DNA from: Bacteroidales bacterium
Lineage (GTDB): Bacteria > Bacteroidota > Bacteroidia > Bacteroidales > UBA932
Length of the DNA: 62,510 bases
Direction: 5' to 3'
Assembly (NCBI GenBank): GCA_017477465.1
Contig: JAFUVU010000020.1
Span: forward strand, 1-62,510
Part shown: piece by piece, positions 1 to 7,041 of the stretch
Numbering within the stretch: position 1 is the first letter of the stretch
How the letters are laid out: each line of letters opens with the position of its first letter
The notes under the pieces: model-generated
Told to the model about the DNA's origin: nothing
Seen by the model: the letters and a program-made list of their open reading frames with translations, nothing else
The model's database searches: none
Made by a program: the position numbers and the translations under genes

Positions 1-126
1 AATGCTTACATGCTTGACCGATTTATTTCCATTTCCGGGAAATCCCCGAAACTGCGAAAAAATGACACTGATTTCAAAGAACTATTATTCCTGGGCGTCC
101 GTGACGCCGCTTGAACTTTTATAAAA

Positions 127-489
127 TTAACGTACTATTGAAATTAAGGGTTGGTGATAATAGGGAATGCCAAATTGCGAGAACAGTGACGCTGCCGATG
201 CCATAGGCAGGTAAAAGCCTTCCTGCCCTGTTTGAGCCCATAGGTCGATGGCGCAGAATGATGGATATTCTCCATACTGCAAGATGCCCATGACGCTGAT
301 GCAACTGAGAGAGGGGAGCATAGATTCAAGCAAATTGAATATGGCGCAGAGACCGGACTGATAATAATCCGGCAGGGAGTGCGAGCCTGGCCATTCGGGA
401 ACGCCGTCGGCCTGGACTGTGTTGCCGTCTGCGGTTATGCGGACGTGCGCTTCGTGAGTAGGGTAGAGATAGTTTTTCAGTTTCTGCAT
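127..489 (-). CDS. Small hypothetical protein, 120 aa
   Basis: I do not recognise the product. The chosen start is the ATG at 489 (MQKLKNYLYPTHE...). It is preceded by a purine-rich AGGAG about 4 nt upstream and by a TAGATTTG box (507-514). The frame stays open further upstream to 558, but that extension would run through the promoter. No signal peptide or membrane segment is visible. The protein is rich in aromatic residues and Pro/Ser and has no catalytic motif I can name. A perfect 25-bp palindrome (538-562) lies just upstream of the promoter and may be an operator. The neighbourhood is accessory, with an integrase remnant downstream, so this could be a recently acquired or decaying gene. 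Confidence 0.4.
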   Translation of the reverse strand: MQKLKNYLYPTHEAHVRITADGNTVQADGVPEWPGSHSLPDYYQSGLCAIFNLLESMLPSLSCISVMGILQYGEYPSFCAIDLWAQTGQEGFYLPMASAASLFSQFGIPYYHQPLISIVR

Positions 490-506
490 GGCTCCTGTCT
501 TTTTTG

Positions 507-562
507 CAAATCTAAGACAGAAAGCACTCGCTGCAGCAATTTTGGCAAGCCTTGCCAAAATT
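507..562 (-). promoter_or_regulatory. Promoter box plus 25-bp perfect palindrome
   Basis: Read on the minus strand, TAGATTTG (514-507) matches the Bacteroidetes -7 consensus TAnnTTTG. Upstream of it at 538-562 lies a perfect dyad with 12-bp arms (AATTTTGGCAAG) around a single C. A TTGC inside the dyad (540-537) could serve as a loose -33 element, though its spacing to the -7 box is a little long. The arrangement suggests a repressor or activator site for the 127-489 gene; that is inference. Confidence 0.4.
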
Positions 563-758
563 TGGTAAAGTCAAAAAGAATACTATATGATCGTCAGTAC
601 ATCATAGGGCCGATTAAAAAGAGATTCTTCAGTAGGTCCCACCGCCTCAGAATGAGACCGATTTGATTTAGGCCTGAGCTTGAGCGAAGGTTTTATCCAT
701 CATTGGGTTTTTCTAACCCTGTTGGAATATTTTCCGGGATTTCTGATTCATATCAAGG

Positions 759-884
759 ATGGTTCAATCCAAGGCGCAGAAGGTCACCGGCCACGCCTCC
801 CCGAAGATGCTTAAGAAATACATCAAGGCCGACTCCCTGGAAGTGGTGGAGAAACTCACCGACAAGTACGAGTACTTCCGCTAA
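759..884 (+). pseudogene. Tyrosine recombinase (integrase) C-terminal remnant
   Basis: A 41-codon reading frame ends in residues typical of the C-terminus of phage/transposon tyrosine recombinases. It has a VTGHASPKMLKKYIKAD segment followed by EKLTDKYEYFR. In intact integrases the H-x-S/T motif is followed by the catalytic Tyr in a K-Y-I context, as here. Everything N-terminal, including the first catalytic Arg, is missing, and a TGA at 744-746 closes the frame shortly upstream. It is too short to be functional. It marks a former integration site next to the ATPase gene at 989. Confidence 0.7.
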
Positions 885-927
885 TAACAAACATTTTGAG
901 ATTCTATACATAATTTGTGAAAAACAT

Positions 928-958
928 TTTGAGATTCCGTCGAAATGGCCTATTTTTG
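928..958 (+). promoter_or_regulatory. Bacteroidetes promoter of the ATPase gene
   Basis: TTTG (928-931), a 19-nt spacer and TATTTTTG (951-958) give an exact TTTG-N19-TAnnTTTG match about 30 nt before the ATG at 989. The -33 element sits in the second copy of a direct repeat (AACATTTTGAGATTC, first copy about 890-904, second about 924-938). Confidence 0.7.
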
Positions 959-988
959 CATCTGAACAGTAATTAAAATGTGAGGAAA

Positions 989-2338
989 ATGGAATATCCA
1001 GAACGCATATTCAAACGCAAGATATACGAAAAGCTTCAGGAATGGAAGCGGACCAAGGACGGAAGCACCGCCCTTCTTATCAAAGGTGCTCGCCGTGTTG
1101 GAAAGTCAACTATCGCAGAGGAATTCGCAAAGAATGAATACTCCTCATACATTAAAGTTGACTTTGCCGATGCCCCCGACGCCCTTTGGGAAGCCGTCGC
1201 ACACATAAGTGATCGCGACCGTTTCTTCCTTCAACTACAGTTCATCTATAATGTCCGTCTGGAGGAGCGCAAATCTGTCATCATCTTCGATGAGATCCAG
1301 AAAGCCCCCAAAGTCCGTGAGGCAATTAAGTATCTGGTAAAAGACCACCGCTACGACTATATTGAGACGGGTTCTCTCCTTTCAATCAAAAAGAACACTC
1401 AAGGAATTGTCATTCCCAGCGAAGAAACCCGTATCGAGATGTATCCGATGGATTATGAGGAATTCCGTTGGGCTTTGGGTGATGACGTCACCGTTCCGCT
1501 CATGAAGGAGACCTTTGAAAAACGCCAGGGCGTCGGTGATGCTACCTGTCGCAAACTGATGAGGGATTTCCGCCTTTATATGTTGGTTGGAGGAATGCCC
1601 CAGGCGGTTAACGCTTATCTTGATACACATAATCTAAGTGACGTTGATGCAAAGAAGCGTGAAATTATTGAGCTTTACGCCGATGATTTCCGGAAACTAG
1701 ATCCCACCGGACGCGCCACACGCATGTTTATGGCTGCTCCATCCCAACTCACGGGCAATGCATCACGTTATCAGGTTACCAGTGTATTGGGCCGGAGTCA
1801 GGATGAAGAAGACATGGACGAACTTATTCAGGATATGGAAGACAGTATGGCCGTCAATTTCTCCTACCACGCCAACGACCCGTCCGTAGGCTTGTCCCAG
1901 CACAGGAACATCGAACAGTACAAAATGTACGTTGGAGACACCGGACTCTTCGTCACCATGGCCTTTTGGGATAATGCTGTCACGGATAATATCATCTACC
2001 AGAAGCTTCTTAGCGATAAACTGGCTACGGACCTCGGTTACGTATATGAGAATGTTGTTGCCCAGATGCTTCGAGCCCGTGGAGAGAAACTCTATTACCA
2101 TACTTGGCCAACTCCCAGTGGCAAACACAATTATGAGATTGATTTCTTGCTCTCTCGTGGATTTAAGATTTGCCCCGTTGAAGTCAAGTCTTCTGGCTAC
2201 AAGACACACAAATCAATGGATGAGTTTTGCAAGAAGTTCTCACAGCATGTCGGGCCCAGATATCTGGTTTACACGAAGGACTCCCGGAAGGACGGCGAAT
2301 TAACAATGATTCCGGTTTATCATTGTATGTTCATTTAG
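989..2338 (+). CDS. ATP-binding protein, AAA_14 + DUF4143 type
   Basis: A predicted P-loop ATPase of the widespread AAA_14/DUF4143 family, whose cellular role is not established. Visible features are a Walker A GARRVGKST near residue 35, a Walker B-like VIIFDEIQK near residue 95, a sensor-like ETGSLLS, and a C-terminal nuclease-like segment with the EIDFLL...CPVEVKS pattern typical of DUF4143 proteins. Its 449 aa is normal for the family. ATG 989 is preferred over the in-frame GTG at 980. These genes are commonly accessory and patchily distributed, and an integrase remnant lies directly upstream. The frame downstream of the stop stays open, without a start codon, to 2563. Confidence 0.85.
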   Translation: MEYPERIFKRKIYEKLQEWKRTKDGSTALLIKGARRVGKSTIAEEFAKNEYSSYIKVDFADAPDALWEAVAHISDRDRFFLQLQFIYNVRLEERKSVIIFDEIQKAPKVREAIKYLVKDHRYDYIETGSLLSIKKNTQGIVIPSEETRIEMYPMDYEEFRWALGDDVTVPLMKETFEKRQGVGDATCRKLMRDFRLYMLVGGMPQAVNAYLDTHNLSDVDAKKREIIELYADDFRKLDPTGRATRMFMAAPSQLTGNASRYQVTSVLGRSQDEEDMDELIQDMEDSMAVNFSYHANDPSVGLSQHRNIEQYKMYVGDTGLFVTMAFWDNAVTDNIIYQKLLSDKLATDLGYVYENVVAQMLRARGEKLYYHTWPTPSGKHNYEIDFLLSRGFKICPVEVKSSGYKTHKSMDEFCKKFSQHVGPRYLVYTKDSRKDGELTMIPVYHCMFI

Positions 2339-2513
2339 CCCGGTCAATATTCACAAGCGCACAACGCCGGATACCTGGAGAAACTGACTCCGGTATCCGG
2401 TTTTCGTATCCAGAAGGATGCAGCGGGCGTGAATCTGGTAGGACTGGAGGTCAAGGCCCCAAATGGAAGTGTAGCCAGGTATGCACGTGGAAAGGGTATT
2501 TATAAACGCAACC

Positions 2514-2553
2514 GCCTGGAGACGCCTTTCAAACGCGCCTCCAGGCATTTTTT
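2514..2553 (+). terminator. Rho-independent terminator after the ATPase
   Basis: Arms GCCTGGAG (2514-2521) and CTCCAGGC (2539-2546) form an 8-bp GC-rich stem followed by ATTTTTTA. It ends plus-strand transcription about 180 nt beyond the ATPase stop. The stretch between (2339-2513) has a second weak dyad (about 2368-2402) and no gene with a start codon. Confidence 0.65.
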
Positions 2554-2598
2554 AGGTACATGAGAAAATTAAATTTTATACCAACCCCCAAAAACAAA

Positions 2599-2630
2599 AA
2601 GATGCCTCACAATTGCTTGTAAGGCATCTT
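2599..2630 (-). terminator. Terminator of tRNA-Asp
   Basis: Nine-bp arms AAGATGCCT (2599-2607) and AGGCATCTT (2622-2630) lie just 3' of the tRNA on the minus strand and are followed there by a T-rich run. Confidence 0.75.
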
Positions 2631-2634
2631 TGAG

Positions 2635-2709
2635 CGGTGCGGACGAGGCTCGAACTCGCGACCCCCGGCGTGACAGGCCGGTATTCTAAACCGACTGAAC
2701 TACCGCACC
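2635..2709 (-). tRNA. tRNA-Asp(GTC)
   Basis: On the minus strand the cloverleaf starts GGTGCGG and closes with CCGCACC plus discriminator G. The anticodon stem CCGGC/GCCGG carries loop CTGTCAC, giving anticodon GTC. The T-arm reads GAGTTCGAGCC. CCA is not encoded. A hairpin terminator follows directly. Confidence 0.95.
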
Positions 2710-2798
2710 AAGTTTTCAGTGAACTTCCCTTTCGGGATTGCAAAGGTACAACCTTTTTTTGATTCTGCAAGGGGTTACTGAAACTTTTTTCAAAAAAT

Positions 2799-3233
2799 TT
2801 ACTCGACGGTAATCTGCTTCTTTGTGTTTTCGGGTTCTACCTTCTTGATTTTCGGAAGATTAACTGTTAAAACGCCGTTTTCTACCTTTGCGCTGATTGC
2901 TTCGCGGTCGGTGTCGTCAGGCAGGAGCATGGTCTGCTGGAATTTGGTGTATGAGAATTCGCGGCGGACGTAGTGGCCTTTTTCATGTTCCTTCTTGTTG
3001 TCGGATTTCTTCTCCATGTTGATGACCAGGTCGCCCTGCTCGTCCAGGTGCACGTCAAAGTCGGATTTTGTCATGCCCGGTGCGGCGAGTTCCAGCTGGT
3101 AGGCTTCAGGAGTTTCTAAAACGTTGATGGCCGGAGCTGTGGCCTTAGGCCTTTCCATCCAGGTGTTGTCAAAGAAATCGTTGAAGATGTCGGGCATCCA
3201 AGTCTGGTTGTAATTTCTTCTTACGGGTAACAT
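2799..3233 (-). CDS. Small heat-shock protein, Hsp20/alpha-crystallin family
   Basis: A cytoplasmic ATP-independent holdase that binds unfolding proteins under stress. The 144-aa length fits the family. The alpha-crystallin domain spans about residues 35-144, with the conserved APGMTKSDFDVHLDE strand region, EFSYTKFQQTMLLPDD, and the A-x-x-x-NGVL-T-V-x-LPK signature near the C-terminus. The start ATG has a TAGGAG ribosome-binding site about 9 nt upstream. The promoter appears to be of the -24/-12 (sigma-54) type with three upstream palindromes, not the usual -7 box. That would make expression activator-dependent. Confidence 0.93.
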   Translation of the reverse strand: MLPVRRNYNQTWMPDIFNDFFDNTWMERPKATAPAINVLETPEAYQLELAAPGMTKSDFDVHLDEQGDLVINMEKKSDNKKEHEKGHYVRREFSYTKFQQTMLLPDDTDREAISAKVENGVLTVNLPKIKKVEPENTKKQITVE

Positions 3234-3310
3234 AACTAAATCTCCTATATTAAATGTTTAACTTCTGTTTTTCTGGACGCTGTATCAAACTGCGTTCGCC
3301 AGTAGTTATG

Positions 3311-3325
3311 GCAAAGCTGGGGCCA
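3311..3325 (-). promoter_or_regulatory. Probable sigma-54 (-24/-12) promoter of hsp20
   Basis: On the minus strand TGGCCC-N5-TTGC matches the RpoN consensus TGGCAC-N5-TTGC, with the invariant GG (3324-3323) and GC (3312-3311) separated by exactly 10 nt. It lies about 80 nt upstream of the hsp20 ATG. No TAnnTTTG box is evident in this leader. Confidence 0.55.
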
Positions 3326-3348
3326 ATGCCTGTTTATGCTCAAAAGGT

Positions 3349-3403
3349 TGACAAACAGTCATATAATAGTGCCAAAATGGCATATATTACTGTCAAAATG
3401 GCG
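3349..3403 (-). promoter_or_regulatory. Three phased 13-bp palindromes (activator sites)
   Basis: TGACAAACAGTCA (3349-3361), TGCCAAAATGGCA (3370-3382) and TGTCAAAATGGCG (3391-3403) share a TGnCA-n3-TGnCA-like dyad. Their centres (3355, 3376, 3397) are exactly 21 bp apart, two helical turns. They lie about 25-90 bp upstream of the -24/-12 element of hsp20, where an enhancer-binding protein would bind. They could alternatively affect the divergent NusG-like gene. Confidence 0.55.
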
Positions 3404-3468
3404 CTTTTGGGGCTAGTTCTTGTGTAATCGGCCAAAAAATAGTATTTTTGCCACCCTTTCAAATAGTT

Positions 3469-4095
3469 ATGGATAAGGAGCAGCTAAACTGGTATGCAGT
3501 AAAGGTTTTCTACAACAAAGTTTTCGAAATGGAAACCTTGTTGCACGACCATGGCCTTACAACCTACCTCGCAGCAGAAAAACGTCGGCTCAAAGGCCCC
3601 GCTCACACGGCTGCAAGGCGTAAGCTGGCTCTTTTGCAGGAGGAGCACAAAACCAGTCCTCGCTATATCCAGGAAGGCCCTTTCATCTACGAAAGAGTGC
3701 CGATGGTAAGCTCGCTCATTTTCTTCCAAGCCACAGAATCGGACCTCTCCGCATTGGAGAAGGAGTTGAAGGATCCGAGCGGCGGTTCTCCCAAGGGCTT
3801 CATCTATAAGACCCCGGACTGGAAGTCCTATGCCGTAATCCCGCAGCGCCAGATGGAAATATTCCGCCTGGTGACCGATTCGGGCGCAAGCGGACTGGAC
3901 TTCTTCTCGCCCGACGATATCGCCCTTTATAAAGAAGGCGGCAAGGTAAGAGTTACCGAAGGCCCGCTGCAAGGCGTCGAGGGCTATGTCAAGCGCATAC
4001 GGAAAGACCGCCGCCTGCTGGTATGCCTGGATGGCATCATAGGCGTCGCCACTTCCTATATTCCAATGCAATTCCTGGAACCGGTTGAAGAATAG
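3469..4095 (+). CDS. NusG-family transcription antiterminator, UpxY-like
   Basis: A NusG paralogue expected to bind RNA polymerase through its NGN domain and help transcription through long leader regions, typically of surface-polysaccharide operons in Bacteroidetes. The NGN domain begins LNWYAVKVFYNKVFEMETLL, and a KOW motif (GGKVRVTEGPLQGVEGYVKRI) lies near residues 160-185 of 208. ATG 3469 is chosen over an upstream in-frame TTG at 3448 because the -7 box TATTTTTG (3443-3450, with TTG at 3420-3422) overlaps the TTG. It stands alone: uvrA follows from its own promoter and no polysaccharide operon is in cis on this strand. It might act on the nonulosonate/rfb region a few kb away, which is inference. 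Confidence 0.85.
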   Translation: MDKEQLNWYAVKVFYNKVFEMETLLHDHGLTTYLAAEKRRLKGPAHTAARRKLALLQEEHKTSPRYIQEGPFIYERVPMVSSLIFFQATESDLSALEKELKDPSGGSPKGFIYKTPDWKSYAVIPQRQMEIFRLVTDSGASGLDFFSPDDIALYKEGGKVRVTEGPLQGVEGYVKRIRKDRRLLVCLDGIIGVATSYIPMQFLEPVEE

Positions 4096-4120
4096 ATTTG
4101 CCGGAGCGCGGTAGTTTTTG

Positions 4121-4137
4121 TATCTTTGCACTCTATG
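4121..4137 (+). promoter_or_regulatory. uvrA promoter with near-leaderless start
   Basis: TATCTTTG (4121-4128) ends only 6 nt before ATG 4135-4137. As transcription in Bacteroidetes starts a few bases after this box, the mRNA probably begins at or next to the start codon. Confidence 0.5.
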
Positions 4138-7041
4138 CCGGCAGAAGGTAATATCATCATTAAAAACGCCCGGGTAAACAACCTGAAGGGCATTACGCTT
4201 GAAATTCCCCGCAATAAACTGGTAGTAATAACCGGAGTGAGCGGCAGCGGAAAAAGTTCACTTGCTTTCGACACCCTCTTCGCGGAAGGGCAGCGTCGCT
4301 TCGCGGAAAGCCTGTCCTCATACGCCCGCCAATTTCTGGGCCGAATGGCCAAGCCGGACGTGGACATCATCGAAGGCATCCCTCCCGCAATAGCCATAGA
4401 GCAGAAGGTGAATATCCGCAACCCCCGCTCCACCGTTGCAACGACAACGGAGATATACGATTACCTTCGTCTCCTTTTCGCCCGCATCGGCCGCACATAT
4501 TCGCCTGTCAGCGGGGAGGAGGTCAAAGCCCAAGGCGTCAAAGACGTCATGGATTATATTGCCGACGGTAACCCCCATGCCTTTTACATCCTGTCGGACA
4601 TTCACTGGAATACCAGGGCCGACAAGGTGGAGTTCCTCCTCTCCCTGAAGGAAGAAGGCTACGGCAGAATGTTCAACGAGGCCGACGGCAGCGTCCTTCC
4701 CATCGAAGACGTGCTCAAGATGGACGGCAATTACCCTGAGGGACTATGGCTCCTTGTCGATCGCGTCAAGACGACAGGCAGCCTGTCCGCCGATCTGAGA
4801 ACCCGTCTCAACGCCTCCATCCAGGCCGCGTTTGACAAAGGCGGGGGAGACATGGCCCTTTGGGAGCTCTCAGAAGGCATGAAGCACTTTTGCTCCCGCT
4901 TTGAAAAGGACGGCTTGACCTTCCGCCATCCCGACGAGTACCTTTTCAGCTTCAACAGCCCCCTTGGCGCCTGCCCAGTCTGCGGCGGCCTAGGAAAAAT
5001 AGTAGGAGTGAGCGAAGACCTGGTGGTCCCGGACAAGACCAAAAGCATCTACGAAGGCGCAATAGCTTGCTGGCGGGGCGAAAAGATGAGCTGGTTCAAA
5101 GACCAGGTCGTTAAGAATTCAGACAAATACGGCATTCCCATCTTCACCCCATACTGCAAACTGACGGAGGAACAAAAGCGAACCCTCTGGGAATCAAGGG
5201 CCGATATGAACGACGACACAACCATAGTCGGCATAAACGAATTCTTCGAATGGGTCGAAGCCAACCGCTATAAAATCCAGTACAAGTACATGCTCAGCCG
5301 ATACTCGGGCCGCACTACCTGCCACGCATGTGGCGGCAGCCGCCTGCGCAAGGAAGCGCTTTGGGTAAAGGTCGCCGGCAAGACGATTCACGATCTTCTG
5401 AGCATGACGGTGGAAGAGCTGCTGGGCTGGTTCGACTCGCTGATGAACGGAGAATCAGCTGTTTCACTGACCGAAACCGAAAGGGAAGTGGCCGGCAAGG
5501 CAATCGACGAAATTCGCTACAGGCTACAATGCATAGAGGATGTCGGCCTTGGATACCTTACGCTTTCGCGAACCATGAATACTCTCTCAGGCGGTGAAAG
5601 CCAGCGAGTCAATCTCGTAACCGCACTCGGCAGTTCTCTGGTAGGCTCACTTTATATCCTGGACGAGCCTTCAATCGGCCTGCATCCAAGGGATACGGAC
5701 AGGCTCATCGCAGTGCTTAAACGCCTCAGGGACATAGGGAACACTGTGGTAGTAGTGGAGCACGACCAGGAAATAATCCAATCGGCCGACTGGCTGATAG
5801 ACCTTGGCCCCATGGCCGGCGTAAACGGCGGCGAAGTGGTATTCCAAGGAAGTCCGGCGCGCTTGAAGATCCCCGGTCAAGCCGGGGATGACGTCATGGC
5901 CAGCTCGACTGGGGGTGCCGTCAAGGCCGGCTCGACTGGGGATGATGCCGTCATGGCCGGCTCCGACCGGCCATCTCTCACCCTTCAGTACTTGGCCGGC
6001 ATCCGCAAGCCGTACGTGCGGGAAAAGAATCCCTGGCGGTACTCCATCACCGTGGAGGGAGCCATGCAAAACAACCTCAAGGACATCGACGTCCGCTTCC
6101 CGCTAAATGCCTTCACCGTGGTGAGCGGCGTTTCCGGCAGCGGAAAAAGCTCCCTTGTGGGCGATATCCTGTATCCGGCGCTGCATCGCAGACTCAACGA
6201 GACAGGCGACCAGCCGGGCACGTTCAAAGGCCTGTCGGGAGATATCAGCCGCATAACGCGGGTGGAGTATGTGGACCAGAATCCAATCGGCAAGAGCAGC
6301 CGCTCCAACGCCGTCACGTACCTTAAAATCTACGACGACATCCGCAAGCTCCTAAGCGACCAGCAGTACGCCCGCATCAACGGCTTCACGCCCTCCTATT
6401 TCTCCTTCAATCAGGATGGCGGCCGATGCCCGGAGTGTCAGGGAGACGGCTTCGTAAAGATAGGCATGCAATTCATGGCCGATGTCACAATGGTCTGCGA
6501 ATCCTGCGGAGGAAAACGCTTCAAGCCGGAAATCCTGGAAGTGAAGTATCAGGGCAAGAATGTTGACGACATCCTGAATATGAGCGTCGAGGAGGCAATC
6601 GCTTTCTTCGGGGCGCAGAAAGAGGAAGCCGCGCACACCATTGCCGCCAAATTACAGCCTCTGGTCGATGTCGGCCTGGGTTACATCAAGCTTGGGCAAC
6701 CTTCCAGCACCCTCTCCGGAGGCGAAAGCCAGCGTATAAAACTGGCCTACTTCCTCTCCCTTGCAGGCGGCGGACGTGAGAAGATACTCTTCATCTTCGA
6801 CGAGCCCACCACCGGCCTGCATTTCTACGACGTTGAAAAACTGCTCAAAGCCTTCGACGTGCTCCTGGCAAAAGGCCACACGGTGATAGTGGTGGAGCAC
6901 AACCTTGACGTAATCCGCAGTGCCGACTGGGTGATAGACCTTGGCCCCGACGCCGGCGACAGAGGCGGCGAAGTGGTCTTTGCAGGAACGCCGGAAGAAC
7001 TGGCCAAGCAAGGCGGCAGCTTCACGGCGCAATATCTTTAA
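4135..7041 (+). CDS. uvrA: Excinuclease ABC subunit A
   Basis: The damage-recognition ATPase of nucleotide excision repair, acting with UvrB and UvrC. It has two ABC ATPase halves. The first has Walker [10 protein letters not shown] near residue 36 and signature LSGGESQRV near 485. The second has Walker [10 protein letters not shown] near 665 and another LSGGESQRI. Zinc-binding CxxC pairs (CPVCGG, CHACGG, CPECQG, CESCGG) are present. The start ATG 4135 is preferred over TTG 4126. About 36 residues between the halves (codons at 5869-5976) are an inserted palindromic-repeat sequence that canonical UvrA lacks. The stop abuts, with no gap, the stop of the convergent waaA-like gene. Confidence 0.97.
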   Translation: MPAEGNIIIKNARVNNLKGITLEIPRNKLVVITGVSGSGKSSLAFDTLFAEGQRRFAESLSSYARQFLGRMAKPDVDIIEGIPPAIAIEQKVNIRNPRSTVATTTEIYDYLRLLFARIGRTYSPVSGEEVKAQGVKDVMDYIADGNPHAFYILSDIHWNTRADKVEFLLSLKEEGYGRMFNEADGSVLPIEDVLKMDGNYPEGLWLLVDRVKTTGSLSADLRTRLNASIQAAFDKGGGDMALWELSEGMKHFCSRFEKDGLTFRHPDEYLFSFNSPLGACPVCGGLGKIVGVSEDLVVPDKTKSIYEGAIACWRGEKMSWFKDQVVKNSDKYGIPIFTPYCKLTEEQKRTLWESRADMNDDTTIVGINEFFEWVEANRYKIQYKYMLSRYSGRTTCHACGGSRLRKEALWVKVAGKTIHDLLSMTVEELLGWFDSLMNGESAVSLTETEREVAGKAIDEIRYRLQCIEDVGLGYLTLSRTMNTLSGGESQRVNLVTALGSSLVGSLYILDEPSIGLHPRDTDRLIAVLKRLRDIGNTVVVVEHDQEIIQSADWLIDLGPMAGVNGGEVVFQGSPARLKIPGQAGDDVMASSTGGAVKAGSTGDDAVMAGSDRPSLTLQYLAGIRKPYVREKNPWRYSITVEGAMQNNLKDIDVRFPLNAFTVVSGVSGSGKSSLVGDILYPALHRRLNETGDQPGTFKGLSGDISRITRVEYVDQNPIGKSSRSNAVTYLKIYDDIRKLLSDQQYARINGFTPSYFSFNQDGGRCPECQGDGFVKIGMQFMADVTMVCESCGGKRFKPEILEVKYQGKNVDDILNMSVEEAIAFFGAQKEEAAHTIAAKLQPLVDVGLGYIKLGQPSSTLSGGESQRIKLAYFLSLAGGGREKILFIFDEPTTGLHFYDVEKLLKAFDVLLAKGHTVIVVEHNLDVIRSADWVIDLGPDAGDRGGEVVFAGTPEELAKQGGSFTAQYL
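5869..5976 (+). repeat. In-frame palindromic repeats inside uvrA
   Basis: This segment starts with a perfect stem-loop, ATCCCCGG-TCAAG-CCGGGGAT (5869-5889). It continues as three degenerate tandem units of 27-30 nt, each beginning GTCA(T/A)GGCC (5893, 5920, 5950). The last forms ATGGCCGG-CTCCGA-CCGGCCAT (5953-5974). All are in frame and stop-free. They encode a Gly/Ala/Ser/Asp-rich linker at the end of the first ATPase half. Related units occur in pcrA (31508-31633) and secA (47959-48002). Confidence 0.8.

Noticed and set aside
1-114. Open frame from the window edge (NAYMLDRFISIS...) to TGA
   Set aside because: Only 37 codons, no recognisable family, and the upstream part is outside the window. 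It could be the 3' end of a gene, but this cannot be supported.
610-665. Possible intergenic repeat (GAGATTCTTC...CTCAGAATGA)
   Set aside because: The pattern resembles a dispersed genomic repeat, but only one copy is in the window, so it cannot be shown to be repetitive.
2339-2563. Stop-free extension in the ATPase frame with protein-like composition
   Set aside because: It has no start codon and overlaps a terminator hairpin. It may be a decayed gene end, but no family could be named.
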